Notes under the pieces: model-generated
Told to the model about the DNA's origin: nothing
What the model saw: only the letters and a program-made list of their open reading frames with translations
Databases searched by the model: none
Shown: in pieces, positions 16,502 to 25,152 of the stretch
Layout: each line of letters begins with the position of its first letter
How positions within the stretch are numbered: the stretch's first letter is position 1
Assembly: GCA_001314865.1 (NCBI GenBank)
Contig: LJZR01000014.1
Location: forward strand, 1-64,000
Origin: Phormidesmis priestleyi Ana
Lineage (GTDB): Bacteria; Cyanobacteriota; Cyanobacteriia; Phormidesmidales; Phormidesmidaceae
DNA: 64,000 nt
Direction of reading: 5' to 3'
Translations under genes and position numbers: made by a program

Positions 16502-17374
16502 CTACAGTTGCTCAATTTCATCCACTGTCAAGCCGGTGGTTTGGCTAATGGCTTCAACGGGCAGTTTGCCTAAGAGGGAGCGAGCGATCGCTATTTTTTC
16601 TAGCTGACGGCCCTGTTCTATGCCCTGTTCTATGCCCTGTTCTATGCCCTCTTGTCGGGAAGTATCAATGACATTATTTAAGTCGCGATAGTATTTTAGG
16701 CTGGTTTGATAACTTTCCTGCTCGTTGCGGGAGAAGTTGGCTATTTCGGCTATTTCAAATAGCTGTAAGAAAACGGGATCTTGAAAGGGGCGGGGCTGAT
16801 CGTCTAGGTCTGGTAGATGTCTAAAAAGATACAGCCACTTGTCTTGCTTGGACTCTAGCTGTTCGAGCGTTTTTGTGAACTTAGGTAGCTCAACGTAAAT
16901 AAACGTCAGCTTGTCGTAGAACACTTTACAATTTTGGTCTTTGAGCTTGACAGTGTGGATCAGTTCGTTCTCCTGACGGTGATCGTCGAAGACGAAATCA
17001 AGCACACCGATGGAGTAAACGGGGGCAAGCTCAAAGCTCCATCCTCCTTTAAGTGCCTGCTCTTGAATGGGAAAGCTGGCGTAAAAAACGCTGCGATCTT
17101 TGAAAAAGTTTTGCTTGGCTTTTTGCAGTTCTACAATAAAGCGATCGCCGTTTTCTCCCTGACAGTAAAGATCAAAAATTGCCTTACGATCGACAGGCGT
17201 ATTCCCTAGGTTCTCTGTGCTTTTGTAGGAAAGGGTTTGGATGTGACGATGGGCAGGCAATAAAGTATTCAGAAAATCAATCAGTAGCTGCTTGTTTGGC
17301 TCTGATCCAAACACCCGCTTGAAGCCAAAGTCAGTGAGCAAATTAACGTAGCGTTCTTGTAAAGGGAAGATCAT
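16502..17374 (-). CDS. Rpn-family (PD-(D/E)XK) nuclease/transposase-like protein
   Basis: A 290-residue protein of the Rpn/recombination-promoting nuclease family common in cyanobacteria. The opening LTDFGFKRVFGSEPNKQLLIDFLNTLL and the nuclease core FDLYCQGENGDRFIVELQKAK (D, then ExQ/K) are recognisable. Family members are DNA endonucleases that may mobilise DNA; many are of unclear function. The C-terminus carries an EGIEQGIEQG repeat encoded by a 12-bp tandem repeat (16611-16646), which is common in this family. ATG at 17374 was chosen over a GTG at 17443, because the extension is encoded by repeat DNA and lacks family similarity. Confidence 0.85.
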   Translation of the reverse strand: MIFPLQERYVNLLTDFGFKRVFGSEPNKQLLIDFLNTLLPAHRHIQTLSYKSTENLGNTPVDRKAIFDLYCQGENGDRFIVELQKAKQNFFKDRSVFYASFPIQEQALKGGWSFELAPVYSIGVLDFVFDDHRQENELIHTVKLKDQNCKVFYDKLTFIYVELPKFTKTLEQLESKQDKWLYLFRHLPDLDDQPRPFQDPVFLQLFEIAEIANFSRNEQESYQTSLKYYRDLNNVIDTSRQEGIEQGIEQGIEQGRQLEKIAIARSLLGKLPVEAISQTTGLTVDEIEQL

Positions 17375-17568
17375 TGGCCAAATGACTCGGTGCCGGAGTG
17401 AACAAAAATACGAGTGCCGCCATACCCCATTGTAACGTTTCACTTGTAACGTTTCACTGCCGTCTCATTGCATGCTTTGCCTCCATCCTTACCGCCTCGG
17501 TTCTCACTACTTCCCTAAATATTGCGTAGCTCTATACAATAAATGCAGCAGCTCGCGGTAACTCCTCC

Positions 17569-19128
17569 ATGGAATTGAAGATGATCTTGAAGCGTCCAAT
17601 TTTGGTCGGTGGTTTAGGACTTTCGGCGAGCCTTGGGCTGCTGAATATTGTAGGGCACTCTCCGGTGGGTCACGCCTTTGCTGATGGGTCTGGGTTGTTG
17701 GGGCTGTTAGCGGTGGGTTCTGGTGTTTGGTGGTTAAGGCGACAGGGGCAGCCTGCGGTTGTAATAGAGCCGCCTTTGGCCCTAGGCCCGGTGGATAAAA
17801 TCGCGGTTGAAGTCGTTGCGACTAAGGTTGAATCTACCTTGGCTGCGTTGATTGCTGAGCTGCCTGAGGTGATAAGGACAGATATTGCTCAGCCAGTATG
17901 GACGCAAATAGATCAGCAGCGGCAGGCGCTGGCTCAGACGCTCGCTGGGATGGATCGTAAAACGCTGGCGTTGGCTGTTGTGGGTAACAAGTCGGTCGGT
18001 AAAACGACGTTGGCTAATCGGCTAATAGAGTGCTGGCAGGGCGAGCATGAGAGCGTCGTTGCGATCGATGAAGTAGAGGGTGAATCAGCACTGCCCCCGG
18101 CAGATACAGATTTAGTGGTGTTTGTGACCGCTGCTGATCTGACCGGATCAGAACTCCAGCGGATTCGGTCCTTGCTCGAAGCAGGCTACCGAGTGCAAAT
18201 TGCTTTTAACAAACAAGATCAGCTGACACCTTTAGATCGGCAGTCTGTACTGACGCGGATTCAAACAAGGGTAGAAGAGTTGGGAATTGAGGTGAGTGCG
18301 ATCGCTGCCCAGCCCAATCCTATTAAGGTTCGCCGTCATCAAACAGATGGTACGTTTGAAGAATTTACTGAGCAGCCGCAGCCGCAGCTGACAAGCCTCA
18401 CCGATAAGCTGAGTTACTTGGTCACCCAAGAGACCGAGCAACTCGTGTGGACGACAGCGCTACGACAGGCAAAAGCGCTCTATGTATCTGCTCAAAATCT
18501 GTTGAATGCGCAACGCCGACTTTGGGCAATGCCGATGGTGGAGCAAATGCAGTGGGTCGCGGCAGGCAGCGCGTTTGCCAGTCCTTTACCCAGCTTAGAT
18601 CTACTGGCGGCTACTGCGATTAATGCGCAAATGATTATTGACTTAGGCGCGGTTTATGGTCAGAGATTTTCGTTAGAGCAGGCCAAAACGGCTGCTGGCA
18701 AGCTCGCTGAACTGTTGGTGAAGCTAGGCCTAGTAGAACTCTCTACGCAAGCGATGGGCAGCCTACTGAAAACTCACGCCGCTACTTACGTGGCTGGGGG
18801 CGCGCTGCAAGGCGTGAGCGCGGCCTATCTCACTCGCATGGTGGGCATTAGCCTCATTGACCTTTTTGAGGAGCAGAGTTTTCTGACAGCTGAAAAACAA
18901 AAAAATGCGTTGGGAGAAATGGGCGATTCTTGGTTTGAGACGCTGGGCGATCGCCTGCAAGTGCTCTTTCAAGCGGCCAAGCAAGGTTCTGCGCTACAGT
19001 CCTTTGTCGATCAGGCTTTGAGCCATTTACCAGGGCTATCTCAGGCCACTTCTCAGGCCACTTCTCAGGCGACCTCTCAGGTTATCTCTCAGGCCCCATC
19101 AGTGGCGTCTTTGGGCAGTGCAACTTAA
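17569..19128 (+). CDS. DUF697-type GTPase, first of tandem pair
   Basis: A 519-residue GTPase-like protein. It has hydrophobic N-terminal segments (about 10-55), a P-loop VVGNKSVGKTT near residue 140 and a G4 motif FNKQDQL. The DxxG switch II motif is not apparent: the region reads TDLVVFVTAADL. A C-terminal hydrophobic DUF697-like region (about 320-430) suggests membrane insertion or association. The Gln/Ala/Thr/Ser tail (QATSQATS) is encoded by a 12-bp tandem repeat at 19038-19097. It is followed 4 bp later by a second GTPase, so they form an operon. Function is unknown; relatives include YcjF-like proteins. Confidence 0.75.
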   Translation: MELKMILKRPILVGGLGLSASLGLLNIVGHSPVGHAFADGSGLLGLLAVGSGVWWLRRQGQPAVVIEPPLALGPVDKIAVEVVATKVESTLAALIAELPEVIRTDIAQPVWTQIDQQRQALAQTLAGMDRKTLALAVVGNKSVGKTTLANRLIECWQGEHESVVAIDEVEGESALPPADTDLVVFVTAADLTGSELQRIRSLLEAGYRVQIAFNKQDQLTPLDRQSVLTRIQTRVEELGIEVSAIAAQPNPIKVRRHQTDGTFEEFTEQPQPQLTSLTDKLSYLVTQETEQLVWTTALRQAKALYVSAQNLLNAQRRLWAMPMVEQMQWVAAGSAFASPLPSLDLLAATAINAQMIIDLGAVYGQRFSLEQAKTAAGKLAELLVKLGLVELSTQAMGSLLKTHAATYVAGGALQGVSAAYLTRMVGISLIDLFEEQSFLTAEKQKNALGEMGDSWFETLGDRLQVLFQAAKQGSALQSFVDQALSHLPGLSQATSQATSQATSQVISQAPSVASLGSAT

Positions 19129-19132
19129 AGCT

Positions 19133-20692
19133 ATGACCTCTCCTCAGAAGATTGTTGATAGCTCAAACAACGATCAATCGCTACCGTTGAATCCGCTGGT
19201 AGAAGAGGCTCGCACCAGTTTGCGGCAGGCGATAGATCGCTATATTCCGCAGCTAAAAATGACCCGGATAGATGCTCAGGAAATGAGCCGTCAGGCAGCG
19301 GTCAAAACAGGTATTGATCAGCTCACAACGCTGATGAACAAGCTAGATAGCTCGCTGCTACGTGTGGCTGTATTTGGTCTGGTGAGTCGGGGAAAGTCGG
19401 CGGTGATCAACGCGCTGATGGGTGAAAAAGTGTTGGAAACGGGGCCGCTCAATGGTGTGACTCAGTGGCCGCGATCGGTGTATTGGGTTCTGGATCAAGA
19501 ATCTTTTAAAACAACAAAAGAACCGCTAAAGCTAGAGCTGATAGATACGCCAGGCTTGGATGAAATTGCCGGTGAAGCGCGAGGTGAGGTGGCCCAAGCG
19601 GTTGCAGAACAAGCCGATTTGATTCTCTTTGTGGTTTCAGGCGATGTTACCCAAACAGAGTACTTGGCTTTACAACAGCTATATGCCACCCGTAAGCCAC
19701 TGCTGCTCGTGTTCAACAAAGTAGATTTGTACCCTGATGCTGATAGAGACTCAGTGGCGAAAAACTTGCAAGCGCTATGGCAACAGGCCGAGAGCAAGGC
19801 TAACCTGCCTGAAGGCGCATGTTTGGTAGATGATATTGTGATGGTCTCGGCTGAGCCTACGCCTTTGCAGGTGAGGGTAGAATGGCCCAATGGCCGCGTG
19901 ACTGAAGAGTGGGAAAGTCCGCCTGGGCAAATAGCGCCCTTAAAAACGGCTTTGCTCAAAATTGTGCGAGAAGAAGGGCCGACGTTGGTGGCTTTAAACG
20001 CGCTGCGGCAGGCAGGTGTGATAGAACAGCGGCTGGCAGAAGAAACGACAGCGTTGAACCAAGTCAATGCGGATGAGCTGATTTGGACTTATGCGAAATA
20101 TAAAGCGATCGCAGTGGCCCTAAACCCGGTTGCTATTTTAGACGTGCTTGGCGGCATCGGCTCAGATATTGTGATGATCCGCGCCCTCTCTCGGCTATAT
20201 GGCTTCCCCATGACCCGTTTTGAAGCTAGCGCCCTGTGGCAGTCTATTATTCGCAGCTCAGGGACTTTGCTACTCTCCGAATTTGGCAGCAGCCTCATAC
20301 TCGGCTTTGGTAAAAGCGGCGCTGCCATTTGGAGCGCCTTTGAAAGCTTTTCGGGATTGACTGCCTATGCTGGTGCAATGACTGCTCAAGCCGCAGCTGC
20401 TGGCTATGGCACCTACGCCGTGGGTCAGGCTGCCAAAGTGTACTTACAGCAGGGCTGTACTTGGGGCCCAACGGGCGTAAACACCGTCATGCAAAATATT
20501 CTCTCTCAAGCTAAAGCCGATTCTACTTTAGAGCGACTACAGGCCGAAATAAAAGAGACGATTGGCAGCCCCCAAGCCGTGAAACAAGAGCTTCAGACTA
20601 TGCAACCTGAACACCTGCAATCTGGACATCTGCAACCTGAACAGCTGCCATCTGAACACCTGCCATCTGAACCACAACCAGAGCAGACATAG
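19133..20692 (+). CDS. DUF697-type GTPase, second of tandem pair
   Basis: A 519-residue Era-like GTPase with a complete set of motifs: G1 GLVSRGKSAV near residue 85, G3 DTPGLDE, and G4 FNKVDLY. The DUF697-like hydrophobic C-terminal half (about 325-470) suggests membrane association. The C-terminal tail is rich in HLQPE/HLPSE units, from a 15-bp repeat. ATG at 19133 was chosen; a GTG at 19118 overlaps the previous gene. Its intact motifs suggest it is the active partner of the pair, while its neighbour has lost DxxG. That division of labour is inference. Confidence 0.8.
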   Translation: MTSPQKIVDSSNNDQSLPLNPLVEEARTSLRQAIDRYIPQLKMTRIDAQEMSRQAAVKTGIDQLTTLMNKLDSSLLRVAVFGLVSRGKSAVINALMGEKVLETGPLNGVTQWPRSVYWVLDQESFKTTKEPLKLELIDTPGLDEIAGEARGEVAQAVAEQADLILFVVSGDVTQTEYLALQQLYATRKPLLLVFNKVDLYPDADRDSVAKNLQALWQQAESKANLPEGACLVDDIVMVSAEPTPLQVRVEWPNGRVTEEWESPPGQIAPLKTALLKIVREEGPTLVALNALRQAGVIEQRLAEETTALNQVNADELIWTYAKYKAIAVALNPVAILDVLGGIGSDIVMIRALSRLYGFPMTRFEASALWQSIIRSSGTLLLSEFGSSLILGFGKSGAAIWSAFESFSGLTAYAGAMTAQAAAAGYGTYAVGQAAKVYLQQGCTWGPTGVNTVMQNILSQAKADSTLERLQAEIKETIGSPQAVKQELQTMQPEHLQSGHLQPEQLPSEHLPSEPQPEQT

Positions 20693-20883
20693 CTGAAGAC
20701 AGCGCATTGATCGTTGAATGTTGCTATTTTACTGTTTTCAGCAAGTCTGTTTTCAGCAAGTCTGTTATTCACTTCGTATCTGTAGTAGGCAGTAGGCATC
20801 ATTGCCTCGTTTGATGTCTTATTTTCGCGATGAGAGAGATGCGTTCAGATAAAATACCGCTTTTAGCTCAGGCTTTGATCTGA

Positions 20884-21672
20884 CTATGCTTCGAGTTCTG
20901 TTTCTTCGTTTGGCGGACTGTCAATGACTGGGGTTTCTGTGTCTACTTCGTTTTCTTCGCCTGCTTTAAACCCACCAAATTTCTCTCCAATCCATTCCAG
21001 CTTAATTTCTCTGAGATAGTCAACTACCCAGGTAGATCGTCGCTGGAGCATATGGTTGGGATAGGTATGGGCAACCCCAACAACCAGAACTTGCGCGTTC
21101 TTGGCGGCTTCAATACCGGCAAAAGAATCTTCAATTGCAATGCATTCATTGGCCTGTAATTGGAGATTGGGATGTGTTGCATTAAGTTTTTCAATTGCCT
21201 TAAGGTAGCCATTGGGAGCGGGTTTACTCTCTGTTGCTGAGAGGTCATTGCCGGTAATCACGATGGGAAAGTGTTCGCTTAACTCGGCTCGTTGTAACAC
21301 ACTGGTGACCTGCGATCGCTCGGCTCCTGTTACAATCGCCATTTTTAGTTGAGCTGATCGGCAGCGAAAAATCAGATCTTCAAGCCCTGGGTAAAGGGGC
21401 AAGGTTTCCTGCTGATCTAGCCAATTTTGGTAGGTAGCAGACTCCTTTGCTAGCAGTTTATCGAGGGTTTCGTCGGTGACGTTGCGGCCTCTTTGCGTCA
21501 GCAGGGCTTTCAGGCAGGCGCGATCGCTCCTACCCAAGCACACATCGCGGTAATCATCTGGGTTAGGTCGTAGATTTTCGTCTAGCAGTACCTGTTCGCT
21601 TAGCGTTTGGCGAATGGCTTCATCGTCAATAATGATGCCGCTAAAGCCAAATAAAGCTGCTTTAAGTGCCAT
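20884..21672 (-). CDS. HAD-like protein with degenerate catalytic motif
   Basis: A 262-residue protein of the haloacid-dehalogenase superfamily, closest in layout to beta-phosphoglucomutase-like phosphatases. Motif II (AIVTGAERS), the motif III Lys (SKPAPNGY) and motif IV (AIEDSFAGIEAA) are intact, and a helical cap lies between. Motif I reads LFGFSGIIIDDE, where the family has FDxDG: both catalytic aspartates are replaced, by Gly and Ser. If this is not a sequencing error, phosphatase activity is unlikely and a binding or regulatory role is possible. The acidic C-terminal tail (about 225-262) is probably disordered. A 15-bp unit is repeated twice at 20733-20762, downstream. Confidence 0.8.
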   Translation of the reverse strand: MALKAALFGFSGIIIDDEAIRQTLSEQVLLDENLRPNPDDYRDVCLGRSDRACLKALLTQRGRNVTDETLDKLLAKESATYQNWLDQQETLPLYPGLEDLIFRCRSAQLKMAIVTGAERSQVTSVLQRAELSEHFPIVITGNDLSATESKPAPNGYLKAIEKLNATHPNLQLQANECIAIEDSFAGIEAAKNAQVLVVGVAHTYPNHMLQRRSTWVVDYLREIKLEWIGEKFGGFKAGEENEVDTETPVIDSPPNEETELEA

Positions 21673-22158
21673 AAAATCTTGCCATAAAACCTTGCTAACA
21701 AAACTGGACTGTAAGCTGATACAGAAATTTTAGACGCTGTGACCTGTCAAAAGCCCCTTGGTCTTCCTGCTTCCCTTCTCCTTACTTGTCTTATTAATGT
21801 ACAGGATGCTCGGAGCCCTATTGTCGGCTTTACACGTATGACCAAAGTTTGAGCAAAAATCGTCTTGGAACTCGACTAAGGGTAATTATGTCACCTATGC
21901 AGTGACCTATATCCTTGTGCTTTTGTCGAATCAGTAAGTTTTTTTAGCGTGATTTAATAAAGGGTCAACCGATGTTCTAAGATATGAACCGGTGCATACA
22001 TCATAGTTTCTGAATCATCGTCTCAACCTGCTCCATACCGGGTTCAATAAGGGCTCACAGAAAGGGCTCACAGAAAGGGCTCACAGAGAGCCAATTGCTT
22101 TGAATCCTTGCTTGAAGTTTTGAGAGTATCCTCCTTAAGTTCAGTTGAGAAACTATTT
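21673..22158. other. Divergent gene-free region with 13-bp repeat
   Basis: This 486-bp region lies between the HAD gene (minus) and the next hypothetical gene (plus). It holds three copies of a 13-bp unit gggctcacagaaa at 22051-22089. No RNA gene was recognised. Both promoters should lie here. Confidence 0.5.
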
Positions 22159-22632
22159 ATGCCTCTACATACCGTCCCTACAATTTCTACTACCATTCAT
22201 CGTATTTCTATCCCTTTACTGCTTGACTGGTGGCAACAAAGAAAGCGGGTCGCCACTGTTCGCAGCAATTTGCACCGAACGTTGCCCAGAGGGGACGAAA
22301 CTTATTTGCAAGCCTACTATCGCCTGATGGAAGTATATTCGGTTGTTAAGTCTGGTGGGGTGAAAGCCCAAATAGAGGCAATTGAGGCTTTTTCTGGACG
22401 AGAGTCTAAACTGCTGCATGATCGCCTAGCTGCGATCGCCGCTGACGAAGCGCAAACGCCCCAAGAAAAACAAGCAGCCACTGAAAAAATCCAGCAAGAG
22501 CTGCATGAGCTACACAGTGCCCATGACTGGCGACTACAGTCGCTGACCGATATCACCCCCGATGAAGAACAGCTAGTTACTCAGTATTTGTCGGATATTG
22601 AGCAGACGCTGATGTCGGTTGAATGTGCCTAG
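22159..22632 (+). CDS. Hypothetical protein (157 aa), helical
   Basis: ATG at 22159 gives a soluble, charged, mostly helical protein. The C-terminal half is rich in Gln, Glu, Ala and Lys and could form coiled coil (about 75-135). No family is recognised. The frame continues upstream to a TTG at 22108, but the ATG is preferred. The gene is followed by a 15-bp tandem repeat and then the CrtH-like gene, so it is probably a separate unit. Confidence 0.55.
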   Translation: MPLHTVPTISTTIHRISIPLLLDWWQQRKRVATVRSNLHRTLPRGDETYLQAYYRLMEVYSVVKSGGVKAQIEAIEAFSGRESKLLHDRLAAIAADEAQTPQEKQAATEKIQQELHELHSAHDWRLQSLTDITPDEEQLVTQYLSDIEQTLMSVECA

Positions 22633-22648
22633 TGTGGATGTCGGTTGA

Positions 22649-22723
22649 GTGAGCTTGTGTAGAGTGAGCTTGTGTAGAGTGAGCTTGTGTAGAGTGAGCT
22701 TGTGTAGAGTGAGCTTGTTTAGA
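22649..22723. repeat. 15-bp tandem repeat, five copies
   Basis: Five copies of gtgagcttgtgtaga run head to tail just after the stop codon of the 22159-22632 gene; the fifth differs by one base. There is no dyad symmetry and no shared repeat elsewhere in the window, which argues for local slippage. Confidence 0.9.
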
Positions 22724-22811
22724 GTGTGCCTAGCTGAATATGCATGACTAGATGCTTGCCTCTGTAGACGCGCTACACTCTAGCCAGCTAAAGTTCAGAT
22801 GAATCCTCCCT

Positions 22812-24452
22812 ATGGCAACCTCGCCTAACGCGATCGCGACCGCTACAGATATCGTCATCATCGGCAGTGGCTTAGGGGGGCTTGTGGCAGGGGCGCTGCT
22901 AGCCCGCCATGGCCGGCGTGTAATTGTGTGCGAAAGCCATACGTTGCCAGGGGGCGCGGCTCATGCGTTCACCCGCGAAGTGCCTCATGCAGAGGGGCGG
23001 CGGCGATTTACCTTCGACTCTGGGCCTTCTTTTTACTGTGGATTAGCAGATACTGCGTCGGCTAATCCACTCACTCAGGTGTTGGCCGTACTGGGCGAAA
23101 AGCTAGCGGCTGTGCCTTACGAACCCTTTGGTTACTACCATTTCCCGGAGGGTACGCTGCCCGTTTATGGCAATGCCGAAAAGTATCGTCAGGCGGTTGA
23201 AAAATTTAGCCCTGGGGCCGCAGCGCAGCTCGCTCAGTTAGAGCAACGACTGCTTAAAATATACGCACCTTTAAAGACGATTCCAACCCTGGCGCTCAGA
23301 GCCGATTGGCAGCTGTTGCCTTTGTTGTTGCGGCGTTACCCAGGGGCGATCGCACAGCTTTTGCCGCTCTTGCCTGATTTGGGCCGTTCCATGGGGCAGG
23401 TCATGGCTCAATCTATCCCGGATTGTGAAGATAACTCATGGCTAAAACGACTGCTTGACCTGGAGTGTTTTTTGCTCTCGGGGATGAAATGTGAAGACAC
23501 GGTTGCGCCTGAAATGGCGTTTATGTTTGGGGAAAGGGCCGAGTCGGTGATTGACTACCCGCTGGGCGGCAGCGGTGCGATTGTTGACGCGCTGGTGCGC
23601 GGGCTTCAGCGTTGGGGCGGGGAGCTGCGGCTAGGGGCGCATGTGGCCAAAATTATGACCGAAAACCGCCAGGCTAAAGGCGTTGTATTAAAAAACGGAG
23701 AGCAGATTACTGCTCCTGTGGTGATCTCGAATGCCACTATTTGGGATACCTACCGTCACTTGCTAGACCCGGCTGATTTGCCAGCGCGCGATCGCACTGA
23801 GTCGCTAGCCACGCCTACTGTCGATAGCTTTATGCATTTGCACTTGGGCATTCGTGCCGACGGCTTAGAAGATGTCAAAATTCATCATGTGGTTGTTCAC
23901 GACAGCGATGTTGATGTGACTACGCCGGGCAACACCTGCATGGTGTCTATTCCAACCGTGTTAGATCCGCAGCAGGCTCCAGAGGGCTATCACACGGTTC
24001 ATGCCTATACGTTAGAACCTTATGAAAACTGGGAGAAATGGGCCAATCAGGCCAGCGGTCAGGCCAGCGGTCACAACACCAGAGATGAAGACTATCAGCA
24101 GCAGAAACGCGATCGCGCTGAAACATTATTTCGTGCGGTAGAGAAAATTATTCCAGATGTCAGAGATCGGATTGAGATCGAAATGATTGGTACGCCGCTG
24201 ACGCACAGTCGATATTTGCGACGATATCATGGTACTTATGGGCCTGCGATTTCTGCTACTCAAGGGCGCTTCCCGAGCTGCAAAACGCCCATCAAGGGGC
24301 TGTATCGGGTCGGTGACAGTACGCTTCCGGGCATTGGTGTCCCTGCCGTAGCGGCCTCTGGCATTCTCTGCGCCAATAGCCTGGTAACGCTCAAAGAGTC
24401 CGCAGGACTACTAGCCCTCCTAGAGAAATCTGGGGCATCGTCACACGGGTAA
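22812..24452 (+). CDS. CrtH-like FAD-dependent oxidoreductase (carotenoid isomerase/desaturase family)
   Basis: A 546-residue flavoprotein. The N-terminal dinucleotide fold is DIVIIGSGLGGLVAGALLA, followed by PGGAAHAFTRE, as in prolycopene isomerase (CrtH) and retinol saturase-type enzymes. Later blocks CMVSIPTVLDP, GTPLTHSRYLRRYHGTYGP and LYRVGDSTLPGIGVPAVAASG also match CrtH more than the CrtO ketolase. Candidate reactions are cis-trans isomerisation or saturation of polyenes; the true substrate is not determinable. A carotenoid role would connect with the HCP/CTDH pair 18 kb upstream, but this is speculative. A duplicated QASG unit occurs near residue 415. Confidence 0.78.
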   Translation: MATSPNAIATATDIVIIGSGLGGLVAGALLARHGRRVIVCESHTLPGGAAHAFTREVPHAEGRRRFTFDSGPSFYCGLADTASANPLTQVLAVLGEKLAAVPYEPFGYYHFPEGTLPVYGNAEKYRQAVEKFSPGAAAQLAQLEQRLLKIYAPLKTIPTLALRADWQLLPLLLRRYPGAIAQLLPLLPDLGRSMGQVMAQSIPDCEDNSWLKRLLDLECFLLSGMKCEDTVAPEMAFMFGERAESVIDYPLGGSGAIVDALVRGLQRWGGELRLGAHVAKIMTENRQAKGVVLKNGEQITAPVVISNATIWDTYRHLLDPADLPARDRTESLATPTVDSFMHLHLGIRADGLEDVKIHHVVVHDSDVDVTTPGNTCMVSIPTVLDPQQAPEGYHTVHAYTLEPYENWEKWANQASGQASGHNTRDEDYQQQKRDRAETLFRAVEKIIPDVRDRIEIEMIGTPLTHSRYLRRYHGTYGPAISATQGRFPSCKTPIKGLYRVGDSTLPGIGVPAVAASGILCANSLVTLKESAGLLALLEKSGASSHG

Positions 24453-24461
24453 TAGTCCATT

Positions 24462-25142
24462 ATGAACATTACAAAGAATATTACAAAAAACATGACAAAG
24501 AATATTGCAGAATATTGTTTGCCTACTTTTTTGTTGTTACTGCTGACGCCTGCGATCGCTACCGCCGCGAGTCGCTCGATATTGTCGCCTGCCTACTCAC
24601 CCTTACCTCCCTTCGTCAATCTCTCTTCTCGCCACTCTTCAACCACGCCAATCACGCCAGTCACGCCAACCACGCCAACCACGCCAGTCACCACGACGCT
24701 CATGAGTCAGAGGCGGGGGATGGCTGCGCAGCAGCAGGTTTATGTTTCGGCCAGTGGTGATTTATTGGGTGCCTATGTACTTGCTTCGAGTACGCGGGTG
24801 CATGTCTCTAACAACGGTATATTGAGCCTGATATCAAGAGACTATACAGACGAACTAACATACGACTATCGAGACAGACTAGAGCGCATCGGTAATGCTG
24901 AGGTTAGCTACGACTTTAGAGGGCGCGTTGAGCAAATAGGCTCAACCCGAATTGGCTATGGCTTTCGCGATCGCATCAATCAAATCGGCAGTGCCGAAGT
25001 TGCCTACACCGCCAGAGGCAAAGTGAGCCAAATTGGCGATGTAATGCTGCAATACGACCGCAATCTAATTGAAACTATCTCCGCCAACTACACCAGCGGT
25101 GGCGTTAGAATCGTTGTCGTCCAGCCTCGCCACCGCCTTTAA
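24462..25142 (+). CDS. Secreted protein with four 16-residue repeats
   Basis: A 226-residue protein with an N-terminal signal-like segment (about 16-38) and a Pro/Thr-rich linker (TPITPVTPTTP, about 60-75). Four exact-period 16-residue repeats are encoded at 24861-25052. The consensus is Y(D/G)-x-R-x-R-x3-IG-x5, for example YDYRDRLERIG. The repeats have diverged at the DNA level, so they are older than the slippage repeats seen elsewhere and are probably structural. They superficially recall YD-type repeats. No enzyme domain is visible. The start codon follows a run of near-identical MTKNI codons. It converges on the PRK-like gene with a 10-bp gap. Confidence 0.7.
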   Translation: MNITKNITKNMTKNIAEYCLPTFLLLLLTPAIATAASRSILSPAYSPLPPFVNLSSRHSSTTPITPVTPTTPTTPVTTTLMSQRRGMAAQQQVYVSASGDLLGAYVLASSTRVHVSNNGILSLISRDYTDELTYDYRDRLERIGNAEVSYDFRGRVEQIGSTRIGYGFRDRINQIGSAEVAYTARGKVSQIGDVMLQYDRNLIETISANYTSGGVRIVVVQPRHRL

Positions 25143-25152
25143 TCCAAACAGA

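Noticed and set aside
22649-22723. Possible CRISPR-like array
   Set aside because: The 15-bp units are directly adjacent with no spacers, and no cas gene is nearby; the same is true of the other tandem arrays.
22812-24452. CrtO beta-carotene ketolase
   Set aside because: The central and C-terminal blocks match the CrtH isomerase pattern better than CrtO; a ketolase role for the HCP/CTDH pigment cannot be claimed.
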